From Hofstenia miamia (Eukaryota; Xenacoelomorpha; Acoela): DNA of 64,000 nt. The stretch spans positions 1,756,653 through 1,820,652 of the forward strand of contig SCFE01000054.1 in assembly GCA_004352715.1 (NCBI GenBank). Reading direction: 5' to 3'. The first letter of the stretch is position 1. The number at the start of each line of letters is the position of its first letter. The translations under genes and the position numbers were made by a program. Below, one piece after another: positions 1-14,700 of the stretch. Under the pieces are notes generated by a model. That model was not told the DNA's origin. It was given only the letters and a program-made list of their open reading frames with translations, and ran no database searches.

Positions 1-81
1 AAGTGGTGAGGAATACATTCATTAAATCGAAAATTGATTACATTTTGGTTAAATTTGGAAGTTTTGGTTTTGTATCTTTAG

Positions 82-3000
82 AATTGAGACCAGAATTAGT
101 TTCGCAAATTCAGAGACTCATACTTTCAGTGAAGTGGAATCGTATTGATCAATTCACAACTACGATTGGACAAATGAGTGAATCATTATCCACGGTACAC
201 ATGCCACTGATGCATTCTAGAATAATATATGTATCACTACATTTGTCAGTAATTTTTCCAATTTTGTTATGAACACCCTAAATTATGCGCATGTATCTCT
301 AAATGCTTTACAAATATGAATTTCTTTCAGTAATGTATGTAGAAAATATCGTTGTGCTAAGCAGATATTTTGCTAGCCTCGCTATGATGTCGTAGCCAGT
401 GGCGTGGCTGAGGGAGTTATGGATCCATACTTTTAACGTGGCCCTGCACTGCCCCTATTAAGAATATCCTTTATGTAAGTTGGTTCAGATAATTCTCCCA
501 TTCTAAATGTTCATTTTCAGTAGGGTGGTTCAAAACAACTAGACTTTTGAAATGTTTATGGGTTACCTTGCTAAAACCCTCCATTCACTATATAAACAAC
601 TTGGGTAAAATATTTTTAAAAAGTAATAAATCTTAGGGTTCCTCAAGACCCCTAAAATATTGATTATTTTGAAAACTTGTTAACTTAAAATAGCTGTAGC
701 TTCATTCAAACATATGGTTGTTGGGGTTCATTTTTATCAGCATGATGAGCACCATCACTTGATAAGGTTAAACAATTGGTAATTAGCTACGTCATGCTGA
801 AGGCATACTGATATATGAAGTTTCTTATATTTGCATGCAAATTACATAGTTGTTTTAGTAAAAGTCAGAATACTGTATAGCCTCACTCTCTTGATACAAA
901 TCAACTTGAGAGTGAACAAATTTGATAATATACACCATTGGTTCCCAGTAATTTTTATGCATTCCTCTCTTTAACACTTTGGAACAGTTGGTCCTCCCCT
1001 TATTAAGCATTTCGTACTAAAATATAAAATAACAGGTAAACACAAATACAAAGCAAAAAATCGTCATTTGAACTTATGAAATATAAAATTTAAGAATTAC
1101 AGTTAAGCACAAATACAATGTAAGGCTAAAACAGTTGTTTTATAGCAACGTGCAACATAATGTTGTCCAGTTAATGTGCTCTTAAGTGGTTCTTGAAGCT
1201 CCTTGCGGTGCTGACATAGCAATTTGGGCCGGGTCGGGGTTTGGCCTAATGTTTTAATTGGTATTTGAAATTCAAAAAAAATTAACTGGAAAATTTAAAC
1301 TTGGAAAATGACAAAACAAATTCTAAATTTAATCAGCCCTGCATTGTCGGCTAGTGCAATAATTTTAACATCTAAATTTCGTTTGCTACAAGCTAAGAGC
1401 ACTTACTTTGTGCAGATGGAATTTGGTGTAAGTTGGCAGAGAATTTTCGTAATTGAATATATAAGAAATGGTAAGTTCTCTAAGTGATTGCAATCCTGAT
1501 AGTAATTAGTTGTGGCAGTACATATATCACTAAATTTGTGGTGGCGGTAGGAATAACTTATGAAGCGTAACATATGTGATACTTTGGCATAGTGCAGAGT
1601 ACCCAGCAGGATGGTTGGTTGTTTCAAAAAGTTGTATTATTTTTCTAATAACCTGGTATTCAGGTCACTGGGTATGCTGAACGCCTTTTGCAAGCTTTCA
1701 TTGAAGGATTAATAATCAAAAATACAAACATATTATCTATGTTTATTACTTCATATTTTAAAGGATATATTGCTTGAATATGCAGGAAAGTATTATTTTC
1801 CTTAAGACATCACATACATTGTTCTAGTAAAAGAAATTAACATTTTCAATGAAATTAGTGTAAAAACTTGTCAGAACTCTTTATTGAAACTCCAGTAAAT
1901 TTGCAAAACCTGCAAAAATTCACATAAAATTCTAAGCAAAAAGATTAAAATATAGGCAACTTCCTGTATAAAAATGGGAGACACACCTCATTTACATTGT
2001 ACACTTTGATTTTTGACATTTTATTATTTTGTAAGATGAAAGCGTTTAACAATTTTAAGAAGAAACCAATAAAGTGTTGAAAAAATTTCTATGCAATTTA
2101 AGTTTAATCTATGTACAAATTAAAATAGTTTAGAAAATTTTTGTATTCATTGGTAACATTTGTGAAAGGAAGAGTTGGACTATCTAGCCCAATGTCTATG
2201 GCCTGTACGACACGTTTACTGTATTAAGGTTAGAAATGCAATTTGAGTTTCAACAGAGTTGAACTAGCATTGTTGACGGATATGAACCTATGCACATATT
2301 AATCAATACGTCATGGAAATTATCCAATCAAATTCATAGTAGTGCTCATGAGTTGCTGAGGCAAAAGACTATCAATGGCGAAAAATAATTTGGGGCGGCC
2401 GGGCTTGGGGCCGAATAATTGGCATTTTGAAATGGGCCAGCTTAGGCTTGGGGCTAAAAATTGGCCCTAATTCAACTCTTTTAAGCGGGTCGAGTCGACC
2501 TGCTGGTTGGGTCGGGTCAAGGTGTTTTGCCAATCTGCCATTTAAAAAATAATTTTAAAAAATTATCTCTCTAAATGCAAATTTTCTGAAATGAAAAAAT
2601 TGTAAATTGGAATTTTCCACGTTAATATAGAAAAACTATGAATCAGGAAATTTACCAACCTTACAAGTGTTTGATTTTTTTTGATATTGATTTCAAAAAC
2701 CACAGCTTCATATACTTTATGTTCATTTTATTCAAACCAGTAGCGCAATTCTTAACTACTACAAAATGTATAAAATTTAAAAGTATAACTTGACCTTTAG
2801 AAAGAAGCCTTAGAGTTTTAAATTTAGATTGCAGACCTGAGAGAAGTACTGATTGAAATTGTCGCGTTTGGCAAAACCGATTTTTTCGAAGTCATTATGA
2901 AATCTGGATTAAACATTAAAAAACTGCTTACAACTACAGTTTTATTAGAGATATACAAGCGATACGTAAGATATATTTTGTTTTCTTTTACAAAAATATC

Positions 3001-5856
3001 TCTTAGTTACCGTCCGATACACCAATCCGTTGGTTGCTCATCAGACTCAACAAATTGAGACACTTCAAAGAGAATTTTCGTGACGATGATGTAGTTCAGG
3101 CATCTCTTACACTCCAACATATTTCTAAGGCTATCGAGTATCTTGTCAATCATCATCTTGAAGGAAAATATGATTTGGTGGACCAAGATGAAGAGTTTGA
3201 GGATCCATTTACTGAATTATTTCTGCATTCTCTCCTATTTCTTAGGTTCTATGTCAATTTTAATTATCGGAAAATTGAATGATTATATGAGTAAAAATTA
3301 TGGTTAACCTGAGCTAAGGATCATATCATTTAATATTATTATTATTATCATGCTAATATTAATATTATTATCATGCTGGTACCCCTCTAAGCTCGGGAAT
3401 CTCACCAGTTCCCAGGGAGTCTGAGAGCTTTTCTAAGGTATCTAGTTGTTCTTAACAATGCTGCCTTCTCTGCTACCACTCCTCCCCACTTTGGTACTCC
3501 CAACTCCTCCAAGATTATTATTATCTCTTAATTCGCACAGCTTCATGCTGGTATTCCTTTCAGCTCGGGGAACTCACCAGTTCCCAGGGAGTCTGAGAGC
3601 TTTCCTCAGGACTCTAGCTGTTCCTAACAATGCTGCCTTCTCTGCTACCACTCCTCCCCACTTTGGTACTCCTAACTCCTCCAAGTATTTCTTATGCTTT
3701 TTACTTACTGCTCCTAGTGCGCCTACTACTACCTATCCACATCTCCATTGAGTTTGAAAGTCCTCTCTGCTGCTAGTACCTTCTGTCTAGCTCCTTAAGT
3801 TCATTCTTGTTCCATCTAACTATTCCTGCCGAATATCTCAACACTGGTATCGCCCATGTATTAATTGCTTTTATACTATTCTGGCCATTCAATGCTGACT
3901 TCTGTAGTACCTTCCTTACTCTCCTCTTGTATTCTTTCCTTAGCCTCACCTTCATTTCCTCGTGATCTGTTATGTCTTTCTCTATCACACCTAAGTACTA
4001 GTACCCCTCTTTAACTTCCTCAATCTTGTCCCCACTGCGCGTCCTCAAACCATCTCCATCCACACACTTGCCTCTAGTCATTGTCACTGCTGCACACTTT
4101 CCTAATCCAAACTCCAACTCTGAATCTCTGCTTGCCTTCTCCAATGTCTCCACTTGCTTCTGCAACATCTTCCTTGAACTAGCGTACATGTTCAGGTCGT
4201 CCATGTACCACAGGTTACTCACTGCTCTACCATTCTTCTTCATCTTATACCCTATGCCTGTCTCCTTTAACTTTTCTGTGATAGGTCCTACATCCCTTCT
4301 GCTCCTCTGGTATCAACCTATTCTGTTCTAAGTAACATGCCAGCCTACTTGAAATCACTGAAGTTAGCAATTTCCACGTTGTTGGCAGACATGTTATTGG
4401 GCTGAAGTTGCTTGCCTCATTACCTTTGTTTGGGTCCTTCTGTATCAGAAATGTCCTTCCCACTACCATCCACTCTGGACACCCACTCACCACACACTCC
4501 TCCAATGCTAGTCTCTCATGCACAATTGTGAATTTCTTCAGCCAATACTCATGTACCTCATCTCTGCCTGGCGCCTTCCAATTCTTCATCTTCTTTAGAG
4601 CCTCCTTTAGCTTTGCCGTTCTGATTACTTCTTCTTCTTGTCTGAACTCCTTGTGCATCTACTTACTCTCTATCTCTGGTCCCGCACTTCCCCATATATT
4701 CTCCCAGAACCTTATTGCATCCTCGCCTGTTCTAGCTGTAGCCTTTTCTCGTGCATCTAGTTCTTTGTAGAATCTTCCTTCTTGAGTCTCAAACTTCATA
4801 TTGTCTCTTGCCTGCTTCGCCCTTGCCCTATATTTTCTTAGTTTCTCAGCTTCTGCAACTAATCTCTGCTTTAGCTCTTCTCTTGCAGTTTCTATTGTCT
4901 TCCCTTTACCTACCCTGCATCTGTCCTGCACTGCCTTACTTGTCCTGATCTTCCCTATTTGCTGCCTAATCTTTGCCACTTTATTCTCAATTCTTCTCTC
5001 CCATGCTGGCTTGCTGTCTCCNNNNNNNNNNNNNNNNNNNNNNNNNNNNNNNNNNNNNNNNNNNNNNNNNNNNNNNNNNNNNNNNNNNNNNNNNNNNNNN
5101 NNNNNNNNNNNNNNNNNNNNNNNNNNNNNNNNNNNNNNNNNNNNNNNNNNNNNNNNNNNNNNNNNNNNNNNNNNNNNNNNNNNNNNNNNNNNNNNNNNNN
5201 NNNNNNNNNNNNNNNNNNNNNNNNNNNNNNNNNNNNNNNNNNNNNNNNNNNNNNNNNNNNNNNNNNNNNNNNNNNNNNNNNNNNNNNNNNNNTTTGCTAG
5301 CTTGCTTTTCTTAACTCCTCTTGGAACTGTCAACCTAGTTCTCTCACCTATTTCTTCCCTCATTTTTTCCTTGATTGCTGCTTCAGTTTCTCTGCTTCTT
5401 CCGCCAATTGTGCCTCAACGTCTATCACTTCATCTTCCCACTTCATCTTCCCTTTAACTCTCTTTTTCCATTTACTCTCATCCAACTGTAACTTTCGCAC
5501 TTATCCTGCAAGCCTCTTCTCTGTAACTTCTAATCCTGTACCTGCCTTCCTCCATTCTTCCAACATTCTCTTCCTGTAACCCCTCTCATCTGGCCTGCTT
5601 CTTCTGTAACACTCCAATGCTGTTCTGTGCTGTTCATCTGTCTATTTGTGCCGTTGTCCATTGGTCTGCGTGGATCCTATACTGCCACCTGACCGGAGAT
5701 TCTTCGCACCCTCTGACCATTTAAGGCCTGCCGGTGACTGAGGGCCTTTTCTTTCGGTTTCAATCTCATTGAAGGTACGTTCGGGGGCGGGCTCGAAGCC
5801 GGGTCCTCGCGGTCCCAGTCTAGCCTTTTACCCCTTGGCCACTAGGGCCCATTATT

Positions 5857-5888
<32 letters not shown>

Positions 5889-7719
5889 TAGTGCGAACCG
5901 ATATATATGACGGTTTTAAAGAGACTCACCCTTTTTCAATGTCAGTAAACTCAAAGGAATCTCATGACATAGTTTCAAAATATTGACATTCTGAGCATTC
6001 TGAGAATTTGAAAACAAACTCAAAAATTTCAGTGTCAATTAATATCAAAATTTTGTTCAGGTCATTCTCAAATTTTTGAAGTATTGTTGATTCAGCGCAA
6101 CTCGGCCTATCTTTGATTATTGCTCATTTGCTATTGTATAAGGAATTCACCTGAACCACTTCATACCCTGCTTATGTTCTGATCAATATACTGATTAATA
6201 TCCCAGAGCACATTTATTCAATTCAATTAAATTAAATCTGTTACTATTGTTGAAATCGAAGCGAGATAATAAGAAAAAGTCTCTGAACCAGGTTATGAAA
6301 GAAAGCTATGATCGGCTGTAATTTTTTCCTTTGCACAGAATTCTAAATGAATGTCTAATATTCTCAAAGATTGCTTATCAGGTAATGCATGACAATGTCT
6401 AGTTAAACTTTTAGCCCTTACACCAACAGATTGCCAGTATTACTCCTGCTAAAGCCTTCAATATTTCCTTTCATATTGGGTGAGATGAACTTTTCTTCCC
6501 AAAAACAGGCCCTTGCATGACCAAAAAAATTCCAATTATAGGGGATTAGATAGCTAACAATAAGTTAATTGTTTCTAGAAAGTTAATTCTTTCTATAAAA
6601 GACATTAAAAAGTATAATTCGATTTTTTCCAATACTACAGTACATATTTAACAGTATAAAGCTACGGTCTTCTTTATGCTAAGGCATTTTTTGGCATGCT
6701 CTCAAATCAGTTAATAAAATATATTTGTTACCTGTAGTTTAAGAAAGCCATGCTTGTTGCTACACTTACTTTTATTTGCCTGAGAAAGCTCTTACATACC
6801 CTTTTCGTTAACAATCTTCTGAATTCTAAAATGTATAGTAGTCAATGTCAACATTTGCATATGAGCACCAAAAATCTCTGACCTTTGAATTGGAAAAAAA
6901 TTAGAATCAAATTTTTTGTTGGTATTTATATAAATAACTTTGGCTAGAATCGATTTCAAGTAGGAAATCGATGCTTAGTTCACCCCTTCATAAACTTACC
7001 AATTTCCTTAATTTTTTTTCGCTTTAGCACTTGAACAGAATTGTTTGCATCGCTGTGCATCACATATACATTTTTAGATTCGAGCAGGCCTTATATTATT
7101 GGCGACAATCTACAAGTCCACTTGTGAATTTAAGCATTGGCGTTGTCATTAACAAAAGTTGGAATGCATTTATATGGAAGGGACTTTCTGCTTTAAAGAA
7201 TAAAGTTAATTGTTCAATGAGGTAAATTTATGTTTCTATGATAATTACTTTCTGAGAGTATTCGTTTGATTTGCTAATATTCGTTTGTTGTTTTTATTCA
7301 AATATTATAACAACTGCAAAACTGTGCTAAACTTCCGCGGCGTTTAAGATTGGTGAAATTAATTGCTAAAACGGCGACCCACGTCACGTGTTTGGTTGAA
7401 GCAAATCAGAAAGATATAACGGGCAGTAGAGAGATGTCCATAGTCCAAAGATGCGTTTCATTGAACATTTAATATCCAAAATTACTCATTATGTCTATTG
7501 CTTCTTTCTTTACCAAATGAATTGCTTCATTTACTAAATTCTTAGGTTGAACGGCTTACCTATGTTGAAAACAAATCATTATGATCGTAATTAACAAAAC
7601 TTTTCTCAGATATTGGCAAAAATATCAAAAAATACCATTTATTTTTGTGAAATTAATGTAAAAAATTTATTCATAACCATTATTCATGTGCTTTCTACTG
7701 GGCTGGCCAAGCAACAAGT

Positions 7720-7757
<38 letters not shown>

Positions 7758-7775
7758 ATCGGTATATATAATCGG

Positions 7776-7819
<44 letters not shown>

Positions 7820-8752
7820 CAGCACTAGGGTGCACAGAAGTGGGCTGGTTAAGAGAACACAACTAATTTCTCTATTTACAAATTCTTAGGTGTCCTATAT
7901 AAACTTCATATTAACAATATGTACAAATAACTAGTAAACAAGAAAAGTGAGTAAGCTGGCTGATACTAAGAACCAATACCTGCTGATATTACAATTCATA
8001 TATATATATTTATATATATATAGTGGCATTAGTTTGAAATCAGCAAGCATTCCTAATTCCCTATCATTTGAGGATTTTGAGTTAAAGCATGGTATTATTG
8101 GTGCTACAAAATTACTAGCTCCTCCTTCTATATTACTCTATCCTAATGAAAGTTAAAAGTAAACAGGATCTACAGCAAAATTTTTTCGATATTTTCAAGA
8201 TGCAGTGTTTTTAAATATTTAAGTCTTTTAAGAGCATTTACAGCTACTGCTTTTTAATGGTAGTGAATCACTAATTTAAAATTAATAGTGTATGAATTGT
8301 TTTCTTTAGAAATTTTGAATCAATTGCTGTCGATTTTCTAAACATAGCTGAAAAGCTTCATCCGAAGCTTTGTGAAACCGCGCTTGGAACTCCATATTTT
8401 AGATGGAAAAACCGTTCTCCTATTTCTTTGGCTGTAACGGCAGAAGCAACTGTGAGTATAGAATTCTAAAATTATCTAAAAAAATAACATTGAATTTAGA
8501 ACTTGATATCATGTGATGCCGTTTTGAATTCATTAAAATTACGCTGGAAGGGGCACATTCAGTCCAGTTCAAAACGTGTATGTTAAAAATATTTTGAAGT
8601 TAAATTAGTAATCTGTAAAATATTTCAAGTTGGGATTTTCGAAACTGGATCTGCTATTACACACGAATCCGTTTTTGTTAATTTCTCTTTTACTTTTTGA
8701 TTTAGACATCCATTGCGTATACACTATATATATACATGTATACACATGTTAT

Positions 8753-8786
<34 letters not shown>

Positions 8787-11700
8787 TAATAATAACAATT
8801 TTATTAGAATCAAAAAGTAAACATCTGATAATCTTATTAAATTAAAAATCAAAAAAGAACATTGTTAATATTTTTGAGAATTCGATCAGGAAAGATATTT
8901 GTATATTTGCTTCTTGAACTGCAACCAGAACGTGGTTTCCTTTCTCGTAACCAACAAACAGCATGTAGTTCTTGTTTGGGAATTATTGCTCTCAAAATAT
9001 GATTACTATTGCTCGTTGTTTTATCATATAGCTTGTCATCCATCTCCAAAATATATTCCTTCATTGGTACATAAGGTTTTAATGATCCTTTTTTGTTGGA
9101 GTCGATCAATCTTGTGTTGATGTTGTTGGGAAAAACTTCCCACACTCTTATACAATAGCTTATATGAGTGGAAATCATTGTTCTATATAAATAATTCGCA
9201 TTTTCAGGGCAATGATTTAAGTGCTTCATTTTGAATGAGAAGAAGGTTAAGGAAGAAACTTTTTTTTCCAAGTTCCAAATGTTTATCAAACCTGAGCTCA
9301 TCTTGCAAGATGCGCAATTTAAAATTTATTGGATAAAATGAATTATTCTGGCTTTCCATCAAAAAAGGCGCTGGATACAATGGGAAATCGGAACGCTTAA
9401 GTGCTTCATTTTGAAAGGGATGATTAAGGGAGAAATTTTTTTTTCAAGCTTATTATAACATTTTTATCAAATCTAAGGTCATCTTACAAGTATATATATA
9501 TATATATATTTGTATGTATATATATTTATATATATATATATACTGTCACTCAAATTAATTGGATAAAAGATAAAATTTTATAGTTAGAGCAATATAAACA
9601 TTATAATGAGTTAAATGCAATTCAAAAGTGAAATGGTAATCAGTAACCAGTGTAACTGTCTTGGGTATGCTTCAGCATTTGAAATCGGCGAGGCATTGAC
9701 TCTACGACATTGCAGCAGAAGTCTTTGAACTTTTCATTTTTTGGCCAAATTTCTGTCACTAGATCAATCAATTCCACCTTCGTTGAGTATGATTTTTGAC
9801 GAACAATTTGCTTTAGCTCAGACCACACATTTTCTATACAGTTGATATCAGGACTGAATGCGGGCCAGTGCAAAACATGAATCCCAACAGTTTGAAAGAA
9901 TTTCATCACTGACGAAGCTTTGCGGCAGCTAGCATTATCTTGCTGGAAGATCTAATGGACATTGTTTTCACCAATGAAAGGAGGTATATTTTGTTGATTA
10001 ATGTATTTGTATTTTTCACTGTTCATAGTTCCATCAATTGAAACTATTGCTCCAGGTACTTTTGAAGAAAGGAAGCCCCAGAACATGACTTTTGTTGGAA
10101 ATAACTGTGGACCAAATTCCATGAAGCTGTCCATTGACTGGCTATATTTTGCACGCACACGAGGTGATTTAATATTCCCCACTTCAATGGACGCCTAATC
10201 ATTGAAAATGACACCCATTTATTCCGCGCCATTTTTCGGTTCTTAGTGAGTAACGACGTTTTACGCCTTCTATAGCACCAAACTCCCTTTCTGATTAGAC
10301 TTCTTTTGACAGTATTGATACTAAGTGTGGTCACCCCAGCCTCTTCTTGCACTTGTCTTGCAGTAAAAGAGGGGCTCGAGCAAGCTGCCTACATGCTCCA
10401 GCAATTCTTCCTTCCACATTTTCCTTTTCGGTTAGCCTTCATGAAACCTTCTTGAGCCTGCTTGAGAATTCGGCTAATTGAAGATTGGGTTCTGTTAAAA
10501 ATCCGAGAAATCTTTATTTCATTGTGATTTTCGTGACTTAAATTGACAATAATCAGTCTAATTATTCAGATATGTCACTCATTATAAAAAGCTGAATAAT
10601 ATTAGATAACAGAAGAAATTATGAACATTTATATACACTCTAATTCTCATTGGTTACCGTCGCTGAGAAAGTTCATTTGACACTATTGATAACATGCAGA
10701 TTGGCGCCTATTATGTTTGTCTATCTGTCAGGTTATGTGAAAATAATTAATTTGAGCGATAGCATATATATATATATATAATATGTCTATATATAGACTA
10801 TATATAAATGCTGTTTTAGAAATTTCATTGCTTTATAGTTTCTATTTTAGATTTTGCTTTGCTTGTTGTGTCCTCCTCTGATATCATCAATTGTGTTTGA
10901 CATAAACGAAAAATTCATAATTGAGTTGGAGAAAACCAGGGAAACTTCTCTCTTTAGAAAAAAGAAATTGCATGCAATTAAAAGTAAGTTTTCTTTGAGT
11001 TGCCTTTTAAATAGGAATGCAAACGGCAATTTTTTTATACTTAACCCAATACGACCACAGATGTATATTTATAAATTTTGTTTATCAGAACCAGACTTGT
11101 CAACGAGCCGTAGTTTCTATGCTCGGCTCGATTCGTTTAAATTTTGAGTAAGTTCAGCTCGGCTCGGCGCGCCACAGAAAATCTTTCAATGAGGCTCGTT
11201 TCAGCTCGGTATTTTTTTTAGAATATTGTGTTCTAAGAATTTTTTCAATTGCTCTTCCTATTATTTCTAAAATACGATTATAAGTAAGGAATATTGAATC
11301 AAAAAATAAGAAAAATCTGCATAATCAAATTAACAAGCAGCACTATAAATTTGGTTTGCTTAAAAACGACTCGTTTTGGGATCTTTGTATATCCAATCCT
11401 CTGTTCAAGCTCGGCTCGGCTCGGCTAGTTAGAAGCTCGGCTCGTTGACAAGTCNNNNNNNNNNNNNNNNNNNNNNNNNNNNNNNNNNNNNNNNNNNNNN
11501 NNNNNNNNNNNNNNNNNNNNNNNNNNNNNNNNNNNNNNNNNNNNNNNNNNNNNNNNNNNNNNNNNNNNNNNNNNNNNNNNNNNNNNNNNNNNNNNNNNNN
11601 NNNNNCTAGTTAGAAGCTCGGCTCGTTGACAAGTCTGATCAGAACTTCCCGAGCCAATTCACAATTCCTAAATTGAGCCTGCAAATATTGAATGAGTTTT

Positions 11701-14700
11701 CCAAAGCATCATTCTCATCAGATAATCGCCTCCTGGCCTTCTTTTAAAGTAGTGATTTTTAGGATTTGCGCATGGTAACTACGTAGGACTCCGAGCCACT
11801 CTTAGCAAGAAAGTCCAAGTTATTAAGTGAGTAATTTACCACTTTCTGTGAACTATATATTTATGGTGTATGCGAGTGAAATTTTCAATAGCATATAACA
11901 TACCTCAATGGAATACCATCGATCAAATGTATATGTTTAAATCAATGTTAAGTCTGAGCACTTTATCTTTAATATTTCTCGAGCATAATATTTAACATCA
12001 ATGTGCATCGAATATTCTTGATTAGAATATGCCATCATTCAATAAATCATATATTTTTAATATAATCTCAATTGTTATTCAAATCAATTTGAAATTAACA
12101 TTTTCAAAAATTGCTGGTTTACAATATTCTATCATCACGTTATTATTTTTTCACCTAGGATTAATGATCCTGGGTCAAAGACAACGTAAGGAGTATTCTC
12201 TTGCTTGGGTTAATAGTTTCTCAAGAATTATTGTGGATATCCACATAAATGTTTTTTAAATGATATACAGGTGTTTCATTGAAGCTATGATCGCAGATAA
12301 CACTGGAAAATAAAATTGTATAAAGTGCGATTCTTCGAAAGTAATTAAAGACTTCATGCTCAATGCTTTTGACAAATTTCAATCCAGATCTGCTTGTAAA
12401 ATACATTCGTAAGATTTTTGAAGGTGATAATCCTTGAAGCATTTACCTATTTTGTAAAATTTAGAAATTTTTAAACAAGCTTTCAAATAGAAGCTAAAAA
12501 ATTTATATTACAATTAAAGCTGTGTTGGATGCTCAAGAAATTGTTTTTTAAGTGTTCCAATTTTAGAAAGCAAATTTCCCTAACTTATTGCTTCAATCGT
12601 ATTTCTATAATTGTTCGATAAAACCCAAACCTGAGGAAACAATTGTTTTGATAAATTTCATCTTAACATATTGTAGAAACTCAATTTGTTCAAAACCATT
12701 AAGTTGTTTATGATTAAATTATATAAATCGAATTTATTGCAAATTTGTACTTTTATTTTGGCTTAGGCTTCAAAATTTAATTTGACCTCCTTGCAATTCA
12801 GACAATACATTACTTAAAATTCTTGACTAAATACATGAGTTTTTAATGCTAGGATTTTATAGTGGGAAGGATGAAGTTGATTCAGTTACAGAAGATGAAG
12901 TGGTTGATGATTCTCGAATGTTCCAAATCTACCACAGTATGAATTTCTTGGAGAAATGTCATTTCTTATATTCAGCGCCTGTTACAAAATTTCAAATTGA
13001 TCTCGTAAGTTTTTAATAAATGAAAGAGACATAATGTCTCTAATTGAACGTCCATAGTATATGTGGTTTTTTCACTATTCGTTGTCTTCCTTTTAGGGTT
13101 TTTACTACATTACGTGGTACTTTTGCCTCTTATGTAAATATCAATATTAAACAATTTAGGTATCGTACGTTATATTTCTATTGATATATTCCCTGTTTGT
13201 TGTGGTAGTCTCGCCTGGTAAATTCAACGAAAATGACAATGATCGAAAATTTTGGATGTACTTTGAGTTCATAACTTTGTTTTGGTTGATCATGTATATT
13301 CTTGACGAAGTTCGACAGGTAAACATTGCTATTTGCAGATGAATTTTATAACTTTCAGGCGCGAACCATAAAATCTTAGACCGTTTAAGTTAATGCCGAT
13401 TCGGCTCATTCTAGGTCCATTTTGTGACGTTTGGCGAAAACATTCCAAATCTTCTGTGTGCTAAACCAAAGTTGTGTATGTTAAGCACTTATAGCAACAT
13501 CTATACACTGAAATTGAAAAAACTTAAGTTGTAAATATTCGTTTTCACCACATTGCTTATAAATTAGATTTAATTTGCGTGGAATATTGCGAATAGCAAG
13601 TTGTTTTTAAAATTTTGCCTATTTTTCTTCAATACCTATGAAATGTTGAATCAAGATGTTTCTAATATCGCTTTTAAACACAGTGTAGATAGCAGCATGG
13701 AAACAATGAAATATAAAAATGTATATAGATAAAGAACTCCAATTAGCTTCTTCATCCTGTTTATGCGAATCTTAGGACTCCGTCACATTTTTGCATAACC
13801 AATTTTTTCTTCCATACTAAGTATTGCCTTCAAAGCACTTGTAAAGTACAGATTTAATTTAAGCTTCTCAGAGAAATTATTAACTTAACATTTGCATACT
13901 TTGCTGCAAGTTAGTCCATTATAGTTTGCAGATGTTGTTGTTCGCAAAAAGTAGCTTAGCTAGATTTTATATTTTCACTTCTTGTATCTAGATTATGTTT
14001 TTGCGAACATAGGTTTTCAAGTTTGTAGATTACATCCCCCAATTTGGTCCACCTCATTAGTATTCTAAATTGTATGAAACATATATTTGGCCTAAAACCT
14101 ATTACTGAATAAGATATGTTTTAAAAATGCAATATGCACCCTATTTTAAAGTAAATCATGCGCCAACACTTATTGGACATGAACATCTTGGAAAACTTTC
14201 GCAACATGCTCCATAAATGGTAACATCAATTTTAGCTTGTTACCAAACGTGTAAGAAAAGGCTCAATTATACGAAAGCTAAAATGGTTTTTTTCAAGTGA
14301 GTGGAATATAGTGGATTGCTTAATGTTAGGATTTGGATGTGTGGGTTTTGTACTACGATTTCCTTTATCAGTGAATGAGAGCCAAACGACAACATGGATG
14401 TTTACAATTTCGCGATTTTTCTTTGCTGTCTCCATCAACTTTGCATGGATACGGATTATTCGTTTTACTCAAGCTACTGTCGGCTTAGGAATGCTATGGT
14501 TCATGATAAAAGGAATGGTGGGTCATCATTAAATAAATGTTAATAATTTGAAAGACTTTATTTATATATTATTGTGCATTATCTATTATTGTCTTAAGTA
14601 GCATTAGCTAATTATTTTTCTTGAACATACTTAAAAACTTTCATATAGAAATTGTTTACACGAAAATTGCTTTAAAAGTGTACTACTTTGATAATACATG

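Larger units (their letters stand above)
3372..5770 (-). mobile_element. decayed R2/NeSL-like non-LTR retrotransposon (LINE)
   Basis: Read on the minus strand, the stretch from about 5640 to 3760 gives long pieces of one polyprotein: ECYRRSRPDERGYRKRMLEEW near 5600, a basic linker and FWENIWG (4659-5363, broken by a gap at 5022-5292), then RT blocks (4245-4658) with NWKAPGRDEV, PEWMVVGRTFLIQKD and PITCLPTTWKLLTS, then the catalytic WYMDDLNMYASS (3998-4243) and the post-RT region (3773-3988). The text matches the R2/NeSL-type RTs common in cnidarians and lophotrochozoans. It is dead: stops separate the pieces, and the palm segment between the EEQKG block and YMDD is missing. It sits antisense in TRPM intron 3246-7077. 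Confidence 0.8.

Noticed and set aside
3-272. Whole 89-codon frame at the left edge as an exon
   Set aside because: Only 82-194 has acceptor/donor support and TRPM-like text; the rest is intron translation.
4026-5457. Plus-strand open frames of 60-218 codons
   Set aside because: They are antisense shadows of the minus-strand LINE protein, and some run through N.
7947-8845. Frames with Tyr-Ile repeats (YIYIYI)
   Set aside because: They only read through AT microsatellites; the same applies near 22.1, 39.5, 41.5, 55.8 and 57.5 kb.
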